Source: Chamaecrista fasciculata (lineage: Eukaryota > Streptophyta > Magnoliopsida > Fabales > Fabaceae). Taken from it: a stretch of 64,000 nt of DNA. The stretch covers positions 67,910 to 131,909 of the forward strand of contig QANZ01042620.1 of the NCBI GenBank assembly GCA_003254925.1, written 5' to 3'. The notes under the pieces are model-generated. The model worked only from the letters and a program-made list of their open reading frames with translations, was not told where the DNA came from and made no database searches. The position numbers were made by a program, and so were the translations under genes. Shown here piece by piece: positions 11,230-22,940 of this stretch (position 1 is the first letter of the stretch; each line of letters starts with the position of its first letter).

Positions 11230-13956
11230 GAAACAAAATATACAAGTTTAGTAAGGATTGTAAGTACAAAAATTATCAAAAGTGAAAGATGCAAAGATGT
11301 ACGGCATCCTGTCAGTTGTACCTTCCTTTCCTCTTTCGTGCTATCCCCAATTTCACACCAATTACGCCTCTCTCTTTCTCTCTCTTTAATTATTTCTTCA
11401 AGTTCTTATCTGTTCCCTAAAAAACTTTGAGGAGACCATGATTTGCATACATTGTTCCTAAAAATCAATAAACTACAAAATAGCTGCTTTCAATTATTTG
11501 ATCCATCTTCCCTGCTTTTTTTCTACAAAGAAGTTGTTAGTCAAATTGGTTTATAACAGATAAGGCTGAAATCACAGTGAACTCAATTGGCTATGTATAG
11601 TAGTTGATAGATATAACTTGCAGTCTTTTCCAAGTAAAGTCTTCCTTTTCTCTTCTGCATTATTATCCAATGTGAGGTTTGGATCATCTTTTTTGTTTCT
11701 TCATTTTATAGTTTAAGGACTAATCTTTGATGTGAGAGTATCCCATACCAGAAGCGAAATTCTTTCAATAAAGGCATATCTAGCAACTTTAACTAAAGAA
11801 CTTGGATTATCTTTCTCTATGACATGAATTAGTGATCCTAAAAAAGTGTTATTGTTGATCCGAAAAAATAGATATTACATATTAAACCCACATAGTCAGC
11901 AAATACATAAGCACAATTGAAAACATAGATTTCAAATATTAGCACTACAGCCACTACTGCCCCTACAAGCAAAAATAGATATTTCAAAAATCCAACAAAA
12001 TTGATCATTTAGGCTGTAGCAACTGAAGAACAGAGAATATAGAAGCAAGTGACTCACAATGATTAAAGAATAACAAAGAAGAAGGAGAACGAGAGTCCCA
12101 AACTTCAAATGCTTTCACACCAACTCACGGGATAATGACAGAAAACAAAATTACTCAATAAAATTAAGGTGAATAATAGAGAATTAGAGATAGCAGAAAA
12201 TTGGCATTCATTGAGGCATTATCACAAACACTAAGACATATCACATCAGTACATAACAGATAGATTAATACATCACTAATTCTCATTATTATGATTACCT
12301 TTCCTTCTAACTATTTACCCCAAACAAACTGAAGTTGGAACCTTGAAGCTGGATGGGTCAACTGGAAGAACAAATTAGAAGTGCAAAAAATGAATGTCAG
12401 AAAAGTAGAAATTTTTTTCTATACAGAACTGCAGTATAAGAATGCTCAATCACCAAGAAATATAGGGCCAAAGAAATTGTTTGTTTAAAATATGGATGAT
12501 GATCCAAGCGTGCATGCTATCACTGACTCTTGCTATATATATAGTTTGTTTTTAAAAAATAAATAAATTAAATAATCAAGGTGGCAGCTATACATTATGG
12601 ATGCTAACTAAACTACAGCCTGCTAAAATGAAGATATGCATTTACGACTGCATACTTCAACTCAAGAAACATTAAAGTTTTGCTAAAAAAATTTTCCTTT
12701 AAATTAGAGCAAACTTTGCTTACATTATTATTGCTCATGAAATTCTCTTCCGAAGCTTTATCCTAAAAAAAATTCTCTTATATATATAACACAACACGAT
12801 TTATATATGATGAAGATGGGCTTAATCAACTTAAAATTCTTCAAACATTAATATTGGACTGGTATAAGGGAAAACACTGTTTATTCTTAAGAGTATATAT
12901 GTCAATGCCATTGATGTATAATTGAAGAATGACGGTAACACCAACCTTAATGATTGTTGGTCAAATCTATCTAGTGTTTGACAAAGAATGATTGAAATGT
13001 AGTTGATGCAGTTGTAGCCCACTTTCTAATTAAGATACCTCAATTCAATCCATACTAATCAAAACAATGAGGTAAGATAATGGAGTAAAATATACCAGGT
13101 ATTGCATTCGATTCCTCCCTCTCAGTCAAACTAAACCATAGAAGAATCGAAATGGCGAAGCCTCCATGAACTATCCACTTGTTAGAAATATGGCAAAGCT
13201 AACATTAAACTTACAACACAGCGAACATCAAAGTACCTGAAGCACGACGCGAACCTTGTTCTTCCCTCTTTCCCGCTTATCAGTAGAAGGTTGAGAATAA
13301 ATAATAGGGTGAAGACAAGTCATCGACGTCGTAGTCAAAGTGGCAGAGCATCACATACAGAGCAATAGGATCGATTACGACTACGAAAAGCTCGGAGGGA
13401 GCATCACAGAGCAATAGGATCGATTTAGGGACAAAGGCGTAATGAAATTGGCGCTGAGAATGAAATTGGAGCAACGTCGATTTAGGGTCGAAATGAAATT
13501 GGCGCTGAGATGAAATTGGAGCAATGCGATTTTCGTTTAGGGTTGGTATTTCGATGAAAATGAAATTTAGGGAACATTGGCGCTAAAAATGAAATTTAGT
13601 GAAATGGTTTAGCGCCTTTTCAATTCCTTGCCGACGGTTCTTCGTGGCTTCATCGACGCTTCATCTGACCGTGCGTAGAAGGGACCAATCTCGTGTCTCT
13701 ACCGACGCTTGACACAGCTGCTGGGAAATAACCGACGCTAGATACACTTTTTTTGTAGTGCAACATCACACCAGATTGTCCTCAACAAGTATAAAAATGT
13801 CAGACCTCCATACTAGTAAAGGTACATGACTGACTTAAGCATCGGAGGTGAATCGCAGGGCCACCCTATGCATTCATTGTCTTGCAAGTAACCTTCAACC
13901 CAGAGTTGCCTCATCTGAACCAGGTAATGACCCCCGGCCAGAACTAGGTTCATCAC

Positions 13957-13974
13957 TGGCGCCGTCTGTGGGGA
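13957..13974 (+). promoter_or_regulatory. Primer-binding site of the Tat element
   Basis: The 18-mer 'tggcgccgtctgtgggga' begins one base after the 5' LTR end. It starts with TGG (the complement of tRNA CCA) and matches the PBS type common in plant Ty3/gypsy elements. I do not assign the tRNA. Confidence 0.85.
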
Positions 13975-14130
13975 CTTTCATAAAAGTCCTTTTTCGATCT
14001 TTATTCTTTAAATTTTCGTTGTTTATGCTTTGATTTCTTTTCTGGATACGATGAACTCCTGGGAAACTCATGAAATTTCTTTTATGTGTCTTAACTAACC
14101 TGAATGTTGATCTGAACCAGAGCAAGAAAG

Positions 14131-15388
14131 ATGACATCAAACCTAGCTGATTGTCAAACTCCGGGAGGATCAGTGAACCAATCCTTACAGGATTCAACGC
14201 TCGTCCCTCCTCTTGGATTTCCAACCATACAAGAGACACCCGTGCTGCCGAACCCAGCGCCGACGGGACAAACCGCTGTAACACCGGACGATGGAATTGC
14301 TGCCTTTAAGGCAGGCATGCGGCTGGAGATGGAAGCGCTCCGCAGAAATATCCAGAACATATTTTCTGGAAAATGGAAGAAAGTTGTTGAAGATCCTAGG
14401 AATAAAAACCCAGAAGCTACTCTCCTGAACGGAAATTCTAGAACTCAACAACCGGAAAATCCAGAGCAACAGGCGCCATTGACCCAGCCACAGGCTACTC
14501 ACTTGGCGGCCACGAGTCAGCCTCCTCAGCAACAAGGGTGGCCTGGAGCTTACGCCTACCAGCCTCTAGGGTACTACTATCCTCAAGGGTACTCTGCAGT
14601 ATTACTCAAGATATGGCGTTTATGCCCAAGGGGGACCTAGCGGAGCATACCAGCCATCGAGCGTCTACGACCCAATGCAGCCAACAAAACATCAAGGTCA
14701 GGCGAATACACTCCTCCCAGCAGAAGGAATTCTAGCACTACATGTGCAGGCAGTAGAACTTGATAAGAACTATAAAATGCCGATGAAGCTCACACCATAC
14801 ACTGAGGAGAAAGACCCGAAAGATCATCTGCTCAGCTTCAAGGCAGCCATGAACATCTCAAACTTGGGAGATCACCAAAGGTGCAAGCTTTTTCCAATAA
14901 CTTTGGAAGGACCAGCTCTAGATTGGTCCTCAAAGTTACCAGTGGGTTCAATCCATTGTTTCAGGGACTTGGAAGACATGTTCATGAAACGATTTGCTAC
15001 CAGCAAGGTCTACAAGCAGTCAATGGCGGTCTTGTCTGATATCAGACAGAACAAAGGGGAAACATTAAGGGATTACCTGACAAAGTTCAACAAGACTTAT
15101 CTGACCATAAAGGAGATTGATGACAAAATAGCAGTCTACTCTTTTCCTCGCAGGGATCAGGCCTGGTCACGCCCACAAGGAATTGACCCATAGAAACCCA
15201 AAGTCTGTAGGGGAATTACTCCAAATGGTTGAAGAATTCATAACCAAGGAAGACTTGGACAAAACCCAACGGGATCGTTTCGCGAGGATAGAACCAGATA
15301 ATAGGAAGCCACAAAACAAGAACTCTGAAAGAAGCGGCGACAACTTAAGAGGAAGGGATCAGCGCAGACGCCCACGGTCCCTACCTAG
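14131..15388 (+). pseudogene. gag: gag of the Tat element, frameshifted
   Basis: The frame opens with ATG at 14131 after ~155 bp of leader. Residues ~1-150 are P/Q/N-rich and low in complexity. A shift near 14597 moves to the frame holding the retrotrans_gag domain (14770-15140): KDHLLSFKAAM, LDWSSKLP and FMKRFATSKVYKQS are characteristic. A second shift near 15150 moves to a frame with KSVGELLQMVEEFITKED and a basic tail, closing at about 15396. Gag forms the nucleocapsid particle. Two frameshifts make this copy defective. Confidence 0.85.
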
Positions 15389-15410
15389 AGGGAAATAAGC
15401 GGGGTATACG

Positions 15411-16322
15411 ATGCTCTCAGTGACCCAGTCTGAGATATTCCGTGAAATCGCAAATACGGATCTCCTCCCGAGACTCCCAGAATGCAAAAATGTAGACACC
15501 AACAAATACTGCAGATACCACAGGGGGGAAGGACACACTACAGACGAATGTGTCACTCTGAAAGATGAGATAGAGAGCCTCATTCAGCGAGGATGCCTAC
15601 CAACCAGGTTTATCAAAAAAGACGGAAGCAAGAGAACGCGAAACGAAAAGGACGCCAAAGAGGCGAAAAAATCCAAGGGTGCTGACGACAAAAAAGGAGA
15701 TCGGCGCACACCACCCAAGGAAGACAAACCAACGGGCATCATACATATGATGTCGGGTGGTATCGAGAAAAATGAGGTGAAGACCCCACATAAAAGAAGA
15801 AAGGTGAACAGATCTATACTGAAGATAGATTACAAAGAACCATCTGCTGAAGAAAAATGGGTAGAACCCATAACTTTCACTGACGATGAATTATGTGAGG
15901 TCAATCGCGAATACGACGACCCCATGGTGATCACAGCCCAAATTGGCAACTTCACTGTCGAGAGGATTATGATAGACCAAGGCTCCTCCGTAGATATCCT
16001 ATACAAGAGATGCTTTGATCGCCTGGGAATCCCAACTGAGGACCTGAAAGATCATTATGGAAACTTGATTGGCTTCACAGGCGATCAAATTCCAGCAATT
16101 GAAAAGGTGAACCTAAGACTCATAGTGGGAGAATATCCGAGAACAACTAGCAACACCATAGAATTAATAGTGGTGCAGGCGCCCTCGGCGTACAACGTCC
16201 TCTTGGGATGTCCTTCTCTGAATAAAATGAGAGCGGTAATCTCTATTGCGCACTTGTGGATGAAGTTCCCAACTCCACACGGAGTGGGACAGGTGAGGAC
16301 CAACCAAAAAACGGCGAGATAG
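15411..16322 (+). CDS. Nucleocapsid/protease segment of gag-pol
   Basis: A 303-codon open frame. A zinc-knuckle-like motif CRYHRGEGHTTDEC lies near residues 33-46, in the variant C-x2-H-x3-G-H-x4-C form seen in Tat elements rather than the classic CCHC. A lysine-rich linker follows. The aspartic protease active site is IDQGSSVDILY near residue 190, where the usual second position S/T is Q, and a later 'YNVLLGCP' completes the retropepsin fold. The segment ends at TAG 16320-16322. RT is about 220 bp downstream after a stretch with stops. Confidence 0.85.
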   Translation: MLSVTQSEIFREIANTDLLPRLPECKNVDTNKYCRYHRGEGHTTDECVTLKDEIESLIQRGCLPTRFIKKDGSKRTRNEKDAKEAKKSKGADDKKGDRRTPPKEDKPTGIIHMMSGGIEKNEVKTPHKRRKVNRSILKIDYKEPSAEEKWVEPITFTDDELCEVNREYDDPMVITAQIGNFTVERIMIDQGSSVDILYKRCFDRLGIPTEDLKDHYGNLIGFTGDQIPAIEKVNLRLIVGEYPRTTSNTIELIVVQAPSAYNVLLGCPSLNKMRAVISIAHLWMKFPTPHGVGQVRTNQKTAR

Positions 16323-16543
16323 TGCTATGTAGTCAACCTTGAGCAACCAAGGAAGACGACTGAAAGAGAAAGGCGAGAGCGCCCAAAATAGAGGACAATA
16401 GCCAAAAGTCAGTGGACCCTGAAGTCCTTAACTGCGAGGTGGAGGATTTCAGAGACGAAATCGAATCACAAAGGTCAAAGCCAATGGGAGATCTGGAAAT
16501 CATCTAGCTAGAGGACAATACAGAAAAAACCGTACATATCAAC

Positions 16544-17425
16544 ATGCTATTACATGAAGCTAAGAAAGTTGAGCTCATTCAGCTCCTAAAAGTATCTTCA
16601 GACGTCTTTGCCTGGTGCCCAGCTGACATGCCAGGAATTGACCCAAAGCTTCTCTGCCACAGTTTGAACACGGATGGTAGACCCGAAGTTATTCAGCGGA
16701 ACAGACTGTTTGGCCAAGAACGCCAAATCACAATCAAGGAGGAAGTGAGCAAGCTCTTAGCGGCAGGCTTCATAAGGGAAACCAAATACCCTGAGTGGCT
16801 TTCCAACGTGATACTGGTCAAGAAAGCCAATGGAAAATGGAGAATGCGCGTCGACTTCACAGACCTAAAAAAAGCTTGTCCAAAGGACCACTATCCTTTG
16901 CCTAACATTGATAAACTGGTGGATGGAACATGTGGACATCAGACCATGAGCTTCCTGGACGCCTTCAGCGGCTACAAGCAGATTAAAATGAATCCTGAGG
17001 ACGCTAAGAAAACGTCCTTCATCACGGAACTAGGAACGTACTGTTACACAGTAATGCCTTTCGGATTGAAAAATGTTGGCGCCACATACCAAAGAATGAT
17101 GGATCTTTTCTTCAAAGATTACATCGGAAAGAACCTTGAGGTTTACGTCGATGACATGGCGGTAAAAACCAAAGAGGCGGGCAACCACACTGAAGACTTG
17201 AAAGAAATCTTTAACCAGCTGAGGAAGTACCAGATGAAATTGAACCTCCAAGTGTGCCTTCGGGGTAAATGGAGGAAAATTCCTGGGATTCATGCTCACC
17301 CACAGGAGAATCAAAGCAAACCCAGAAGAATGCAAAGCTATTCTGGAGATGAAAGCTCCAAAAACAGTCAAGGAAGTCCAGTGCCTAAATGACTGGCTAG
17401 CCGCCCTCCATAGGTTTTTGTCGAG
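16544..17425 (+). pseudogene. Reverse transcriptase of the Tat element
   Basis: RT motifs appear in order: RMRVDFTDLKKACPKDHYPLP, FLDAFSGYKQIKM, PFGLKNVGATYQRMM and the catalytic YVDDM near 17142-17156. One frameshift near 17250 moves the thumb/connection region to another frame, which then reads VQCLNDWLAALHRFLS up to 17425. The catalytic aspartates are intact. The next exon-like block resumes at 17624 after a 198-bp insertion. Confidence 0.88.
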
Positions 17426-17623
17426 GTAGAAGGCACCCAGCGCCTTGTCAACAATAAAGCTTTCTAGCTACTAGTTTTTCCTTTCTCAATATGTCATGCC
17501 TTTGAATTCTGTCTTCATTTGATTGCAACTTTGCCTTTTAGTCATTATGTAAGCCGTCTCATGACGCACATTTTATCATTAATAAAACGAGTATTACTCA
17601 TTAAAAGTTCTCTTTACGTTCAG
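17426..17623 (+). other. Intron-like 198-bp insertion inside pol
   Basis: The pol reading frame ends '...ttgtcgag' at 17425 and continues exactly in frame with 'gcctgccgataaatgctt' from 17624. The insertion starts GT and ends 'ttacgttcag', is T-rich near its 3' end and contains stop codons in all frames. Removal gives a continuous RT-to-RNase H connection with the ADKCLPFF motif normally present there. Ogre-type relatives of the Tat lineage are known to contain an intron in gag-pol, but that one lies nearer the protease/RT boundary. Alternative: a small element insertion that mimics splice sites. Confidence 0.55.
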
Positions 17624-17963
17624 GCCTGCCGATAAATGCTTACCTTTTTTCAAAACGTTAAGAGCGAACAAAAAATTTGAATGGACCATGGAATACGAGG
17701 AAGCCTTCCAAGAGTTGAAAAAGTATTTGACGTCACCACCAACCTTGGTAATTCCAGTCAAAGACAAATCCATCTACGTCTATTTGACGTCTACAGATGA
17801 AGCAGTAAGCTCAGCTCTGGTGTTAGAAGACGGAGAGGAGCAAAAACCCATCTACTTCACCAGCAAAACTCTTAGAGGAGCAAAAAAGCGGTATCACCTC
17901 CTTGAGAAGCTAACCTTCTCACTGCTTCAGTCAACTAGGAAGTTGAGACATTACTACCAATAG
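17624..17963 (+). pseudogene. RNase H (RT-connected) domain of pol
   Basis: After the intron-like insertion the frame reads the RT/RNase H domain: FEWTMEYEEAFQELKKYL, YVYLTSTDEAVSSALVLED, KPIYFTSKTLRGAKKRYHLLEKL. The terminal stop TAG near 17961 replaces a residue of the family HYYQ-H-I motif; downstream codons (YHIIVRTDRPIK) continue the domain before another stop at about 18001. Confidence 0.85.
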
Positions 17964-18002
17964 TACCATATCATTGTCAGAACAGACAGACCCATCAAAT
18001 AG

Positions 18003-18584
18003 ATGGTTGAACAACCAGACATCGCTCGAAGAATGTCAGTTTGGTCAGTGGAGATATCCGAATACGGAATAACCTATGAACCAAGAAGGGCCATTAAAGG
18101 ACAATCGTTGGCAGATTTTATAGCTGAAATGACGGGACCCAAGAACGCCCAAGACTGGACGTGGAGAATACACATCAATGGGGCAGTGTCAAACTCACAA
18201 CGAGGCGCAGGGGTAGTGATGCAAGCCCTAGATGGCTCCATTGTAGAACAATCTATAGAGATTGAGTTCCCAATCACCAACAACCAAGCAGAATATGAAG
18301 CACTAATAGCTGCTTTGAAACTGGCACCAAACATCGGCGCTAAAAAGCTATAAATATTGGGAGACTCCCAGTTGGTGATACAACAAATGAATGGTGAGTA
18401 CGAAACGAAAGCCCCAATGATGATCCAATACGCACAAAAGGCGAAGAAAATCATTGAAACTCTGGCATCGAAGCCACATTCCATCACATCTCAAGAAATG
18501 ACAATACCAGTGCAAACACCCTGGCCAAATTGGCGTCCAAGCCAACCAAAGGAGGCAGAGACTCCATCATCAAAACAACTCTAA
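18003..18584 (+). pseudogene. Second RNase H (archaeal-like type) of the Tat element
   Basis: The frame carries WSVEISEYGITYEPRRAIKGQ and ADFIAEM, then the extra RNase H: a degenerate strand WRIHINGAVSNSQRGAGVV where the first catalytic Asp of 'DGA' is replaced by N, then ITNNQAEYEALIAAL with the conserved Glu, and LGDSQLVIQQMNGEYE with the conserved Asp. A TAA near 18351 lies between the last two motifs. The second RNase H is a recognised hallmark of the Tat lineage. The Asp-to-Asn change suggests this copy is inactive. Confidence 0.85.
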
Positions 18585-18661
18585 GAGAGCCCTCAATCCT
18601 GGAAAAGGAGGTTCTCCCAGCAGAAGAAGTAGACGATTGGAGAACGCCAATATAAAAATAT

Positions 18662-19872
18662 TTGGCCACCAACGCCCTTCCTTCAGACAAAGGCGAAGCC
18701 AGAAAGGTTACCAGAAGATCTGGCAGATATTTCATAAGGCAAGGCGCCCTCTACAGAAAAAACTTCAATCATCCTGGAGCCAAATGCATAGCAGGAGATG
18801 AGATCAACAGAGTATTGACAGAGATCCACAAAGGACTATGTGGAAGTCACCAAGGCCCAATGGCAATGAGGAAGAAAATCCAAAGAGCAGGCTACTATTG
18901 GCCCACAATCCAGCAAGACACTGAGAATGTTGTTCGTTCGTGCGAGAAATGCCAGAAATATGCTAACATGATCCACTCACACACTGCACCCCTAAACGCC
19001 ATTTCTTCGCCATGGCCATTCGACCTTTAGGGGATTGATATCGCAGGGCCATTCCCAATGGCAACTTACCAAAGAAAGTTTCTCATAGTCGCAGTGGACT
19101 ATTGTACAAAATGGGTAGAAGCAGAAGCAGTGGCATCCATAACCATTGAAGCCATGGAAAATTTGTATGGCAAAACATCATCACCAGGTTTGGCGTTCCA
19201 AACACACTTATCTCCGACAATGGTGCTCAGTTCACGAACAAGAAATTCCAGGACTTCTACAAAGTCTGGAAGATACATCACAAGCCCACCTCGGTGGAAC
19301 ATCCTGCCACAAATGGTCAAGTTGAACTAGCCAACAGGATCATCATACAAGGAATCAAAAAGAGACTGGAGTCAGCTAAGGGAAGATGGGTAAATGAACT
19401 CCCCTCAGTATTATGGTCGTACAGAACCACCGAGCAAACAGCCACAAAGGAAACACCCTTTGCCTTGGCATATGGACATGAAGCAGTGATAACTGCTGAA
19501 GTGAACATCCCAATTGAAAGGGTAATCAATTATCCAAGTACCAATGACACCAACTCCAGGCTCGAAGAGCTAGATAGCTTGGAAGGAAGAAGAGAAGTCG
19601 CAGCCATAAGGCAAGCTGCTTACAACCAAATGGTTAAGAAATACCATGACGCCAAAATCAAGCCCCAAACCCTCAAAGTAGGGGACTTGGTCCTCAGAAC
19701 TGTAGAAAACAATCGGAAAGACCCCAAACACGGAAATCTGGGACCAAATTGGGAAGGACCATACAGGGTTACCGAAGCCCTACCAGGCAATGCCTTTAAA
19801 CTAAAAACAACCGAAGGAAAGCCACTTCCAAACGCTTGGAACATGACCAAACTCAAATTTTATTTCCCCTAG
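18662..19872 (+). pseudogene. Integrase of the Tat element
   Basis: The HHCC zinc-binding region spans GLCGSHQGPMAMRKK to RSCEKCQKYAN (18835-18965). The catalytic core follows with GIDIAGPFP, VAVDYCTKWVEAEA, an ISDNG-type segment near 19211 in a shifted frame, and EHPATNGQVE with the last acidic residue near 19318. The C-terminal region (19340-19872) is intact and ends ...MTKLKFYFP with TAG 19870-19872. A stop at about 19028 and two frameshifts (about 19190 and 19290) break the ORF. Confidence 0.88.
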
Positions 19873-20387
19873 TAAGGAAGCTTTGTAATGATCAAAGAAG
19901 GCCATTGAGCCATTGTATTGAGATTTTAAATCAATAAAGTGCATTTTCTCATAACACACTGTGTTAATTAAAATAAGTTGCTCGGGGGGATGCCCTCGGA
20001 ACAACAACAAAAAGGTCCTCGAAGGCGCCTTGTGAGTATGGCACTCACCAACCAAGCGGACGCCCTCCCTTGGATGACTAGTCAAATACAAAGCGTAAGA
20101 TACGCAAAAGCTCAAAACGTGCCTAACGCGAGGCAGCACTTTAATGTGCAAACCATAAAGCGATAAACTAAAAGCATGGAAAGCGTAGATAAAGTAAACC
20201 AAACATGGCATGCAAATCAAGGAAGAGAGAGCTACACACATAACATGGCAGAAAATTATAGCATAATTAATATACGGGCGACGCCGCCCAAAACGTTAAA
20301 AATGGCACGAAGGCCACATCATCCAAATGTTAATATGGCATGAACGCCACCAAAAATCCCAGAATAAATAAAAAAGGGCACACAGGC
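19873..20387. other. Spacer between integrase and the antisense ORF
   Basis: Convergent 3' ends face each other here: integrase from the left and the antisense ORF from the right. The stretch has AATAAA-like 'tcaataaagtgcat' near 19930 and no coding sequence. Confidence 0.6.
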
Positions 20388-21998
20388 CTAAGCATCAGCA
20401 GGGGCGTCCTCAACGATATCAGCTGGAGGGGCTTCCTCAATGTCATCATTAGCAGGGGTCATCACCCACATCGTCACCAGCGTCATCATCCGCGGCCTCT
20501 TCGCCCTCAGCAATACCATCTGCGACGTTGTCACCACCCTCAGCGGCGTGGGCTACATCACCTCCAGTAATCCCGGCGTCCTCAGCCCCTTGATCAACCT
20601 CTCTTGGAAGGGGAACTACGCAGTTCTTGAACCAGGAAAAGTCCTTGTCGCCCTGAGACTCGTAACCAGGCAGTGCATAATTCTCGGGCATGCGAGAAAT
20701 CTTCAGTGCAGGATCAGCATCTACAAGGTCACGAATCAGCCAGCCCTCCAGTATCTTGTTCGGGCAGATCACTGAGATGTCCAGGCCTGGGTTACGCAAC
20801 TTCAATTGCTCAATGGCGTTCCTGAATCCCAGATAGTTATATCGGGACCCCCTCTACTTAATCTGCCACTTGGCCAACTCCTTGAGAGCTTCAAGGCATC
20901 CTTGCTGGTTTGAACCTTCGCTTCAAGATCAGCAACCTTCTTGTTAAGGCCGTCAAGGACGCTAGTTGCTTCCTGCAACTGTTTGCCCCTCTACTCAAAT
21001 CCCGTCTTCAGGGAATACAATGACACCTTCATCAAGTTCAACTCCTCCTTGAGATCCTCCATTGTGCGACGCAACTTCTTGATGTCCTCTCGCGCGTCAT
21101 CTTTCTAAGATATGAGGTCTTTCCTTGAAACACTGTTGGCCAGGACCCGTAGCGCCTTCGCCAGCAGAAATTGTGCTATCTCCGCAGATGGATCCTTCTT
21201 ATTTTCCATGGACGCCCTGGCCAGGTCATCCCTCGTCATTGCCGCTGCCTGAGACAAGCAGTTGGCTAAGACCTCGAGGACATCAAATTCCCAACTTCAG
21301 GAGTAGCTAGAATGAGAGTAATTTCACTTTCAGGGTGTGCCCACTTGCGCGACGCCGCCTTCCCACCCTTCGGCGCAGGAGCCGCATTCTCTTTTCTTTT
21401 GCCCCTAGAATCAGCAAGAGGGCTCGGAACATCAACAGGATCACGGATAGTCAGTTTCCCAGACTTCTTGGGAACAAAAATAGGTTTCTCTTTTGAGAAC
21501 GCCACCGCCTTTTCTTTGCCTTTGTGTTGGCGAGGACGCTTCTTCCCAATAATATCGGCCAAGGAGCCATCATCCACTGCAAAACCAGTAAAATATGTCT
21601 TAGACGTAGTCAACAGGAGTAAAAAATGCACCAACAAAGGAAGAAAAAACAAAGCACATACGACGTTTTGGATAAAAAAAAGGTCTGTGGTGATCAACCG
21701 CAAGGCCGCTAGATGTTCATCCACAGAAAAGTCCCTCTAGTTGCACTCAAACGGTCCTAGACGAGGCCTTCTCCAAGACAAGGGGAACATGACGCGCTCA
21801 TCTGTCGCACGAACCCAAAAAGGCCGGTTAGGCCCTAACTCTTTGATAAAGACGAACTTCTTTTGCCAACCATTCGGGTTGCTGATGATCCAGAATCTGT
21901 GGGCGCCCAGGGCGTCGATAGTAGGAGATGAAACAGTTGTCCACCCAACAAGGATAGAAGAAGTATAAAAACAAGCGAGCTGTGGCGACAACGCCATC
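20388..21998 (-). pseudogene. 3' part of the Tat antisense ORF (Transposase_28-like), split by the inner LTR element
   Basis: Read on the minus strand from 21998, it continues the frame broken off at 32811. It encodes a globular region with SSPTIDALGAHRFWII and WVRATDERVMFPLSWRRP (22000-21750), a basic linker with KKRPRQHKGKEKAVAF, a coiled coil rich in K/E/L (about 21150-20880), then a block ending in an acidic D/E/A tail that stops at TAG 20388-20390. Frameshifts occur near 21720, 20850 and 20455. The known Tat/Grande antisense ORF and Pfam Transposase_28 are the nearest described families. Its function is unknown. Its orientation is opposite to pol. Confidence 0.65.
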
Positions 21999-22560
21999 TG
22001 ATCGGGCACTCATCGTTAGTGCCGCCAAATTAATACTCAGGCTATGCCCGAATATTATATTTATATATAATATAGTGCACAACCCAAGGTCAGATCTCTC
22101 GCGGAACTTCTTGAATGAGAATAACAATTAATTATGTAAATAATTATAAATTCAGGTCCAATGTTTTGTAGGTTAGTAATATTATTATGATAAAGAACAT
22201 AAAGAAAATAAGAAAAGGATAAAAGAAATAAGATGGAAAGATGAGAATGTGAAATCCCTAGAGAATAATCACGAAGTCTACCATCATAGCCCAAAAACGA
22301 TAATCAAGAAGTTATTATTATAATTATATCAAGCAAAACCACATCCAATATTATATCTCGTGTACACGAAATATGGATCAATCATGATAATCATAAACGA
22401 CTCAACAAAGTAATGATTTATAATTAAGCATAACAATCCTTAAGCAAATGCGATAATATAAGAAATAGATAGATCACTCTGTCATACGACCACAATTCAA
22501 CTGAATGTGCAAGAGTAAACTTTATTAATGGTCAAACAAACACACTAGGCTTAAGTGCAC

Positions 22561-22758
22561 TTTTGGTCCCATAACTATGATAAAGGTTTCATTTTGGTCC
22601 CATAACTTTTTTTATTGCAATTTTGGTCCCATAACTATGAAAAAGGTTTCATTTTGGTCCCATAACTTTTTTTGTTGCAATTTTGGTCCCATAACTATGA
22701 CGAAGGTTTCATTTTGGTCCCATAACTTTTTTTGTTGCAATTTTGGTCTCATAACTTC
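22561..22758. repeat. 60-bp tandem repeat in the MULE left arm
   Basis: Three full units of exactly 60 bp start at 22561, 22621 and 22681 with 'ttttggtcccataactatga', with a partial fourth from 22741. The right arm has roughly one unit, so the array expanded in one arm only. Confidence 0.92.
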
Positions 22759-22940
22759 TCAAAAGGTTCCACCGTTAGTCCCTTGATGAATTCCATCCAT
22801 ATTTAGCCGTTAAGTATGACGTGGCATAGTAACTAGGATCATGATGTGACAAAATAAGATGAAGTGGACTGAAATAGGATCTATATGCAACATATTAAAA
22901 CTTATCTATACCCAACCACAAAATATACAAAGAGTGGTAC

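Larger units (their letters stand above)
9180..13760 (-). mobile_element. CACTA (En/Spm) element, non-autonomous
   Basis: It begins 'cactacaaaaaaatag' and ends 'actttttttgtagtg', with the 3-bp TSD 'caa' on each side (9177-9179, 13761-13763). The undisturbed equivalent is visible in the 3' LTR near 34873. Subterminal regions at both ends carry 'gacggtt'/'aaccgtc' units as expected for TNPA-type binding arrays. About 4.6 kb long, it has no TNP2-type transposase ORF; only small exon-like remnants of a TNPA/Transposase_24-like gene appear on the minus strand. Confidence 0.92.
8834..13955 (+). repeat. 5' LTR of the Tat element, split by CACTA
   Basis: LTR sequence lies at 8834-9179 and 13761-13955 and aligns with the 3' LTR at 34509-35108. 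The first part starts 'tgacaataggcccaataatt' and the last ends 'aggttcatca'. Compared with the 3' LTR it lacks two short blocks, one near 8870 and one near 13820. The intact length is about 0.54 kb against 0.60 kb for the 3' LTR. Confidence 0.88.

Noticed and set aside
20340-21740. Plus-strand ORFs opposite the antisense ORF
   Set aside because: Their products are Thr/Pro-rich or Ala-rich shadows with no motif; the minus frame fits the Tat family.
22561-22758. Three evenly spaced 60-bp repeats looked at as CRISPR-like
   Set aside because: There are no unique spacers between short repeats, and the array is part of a MULE arm in a plant genome.
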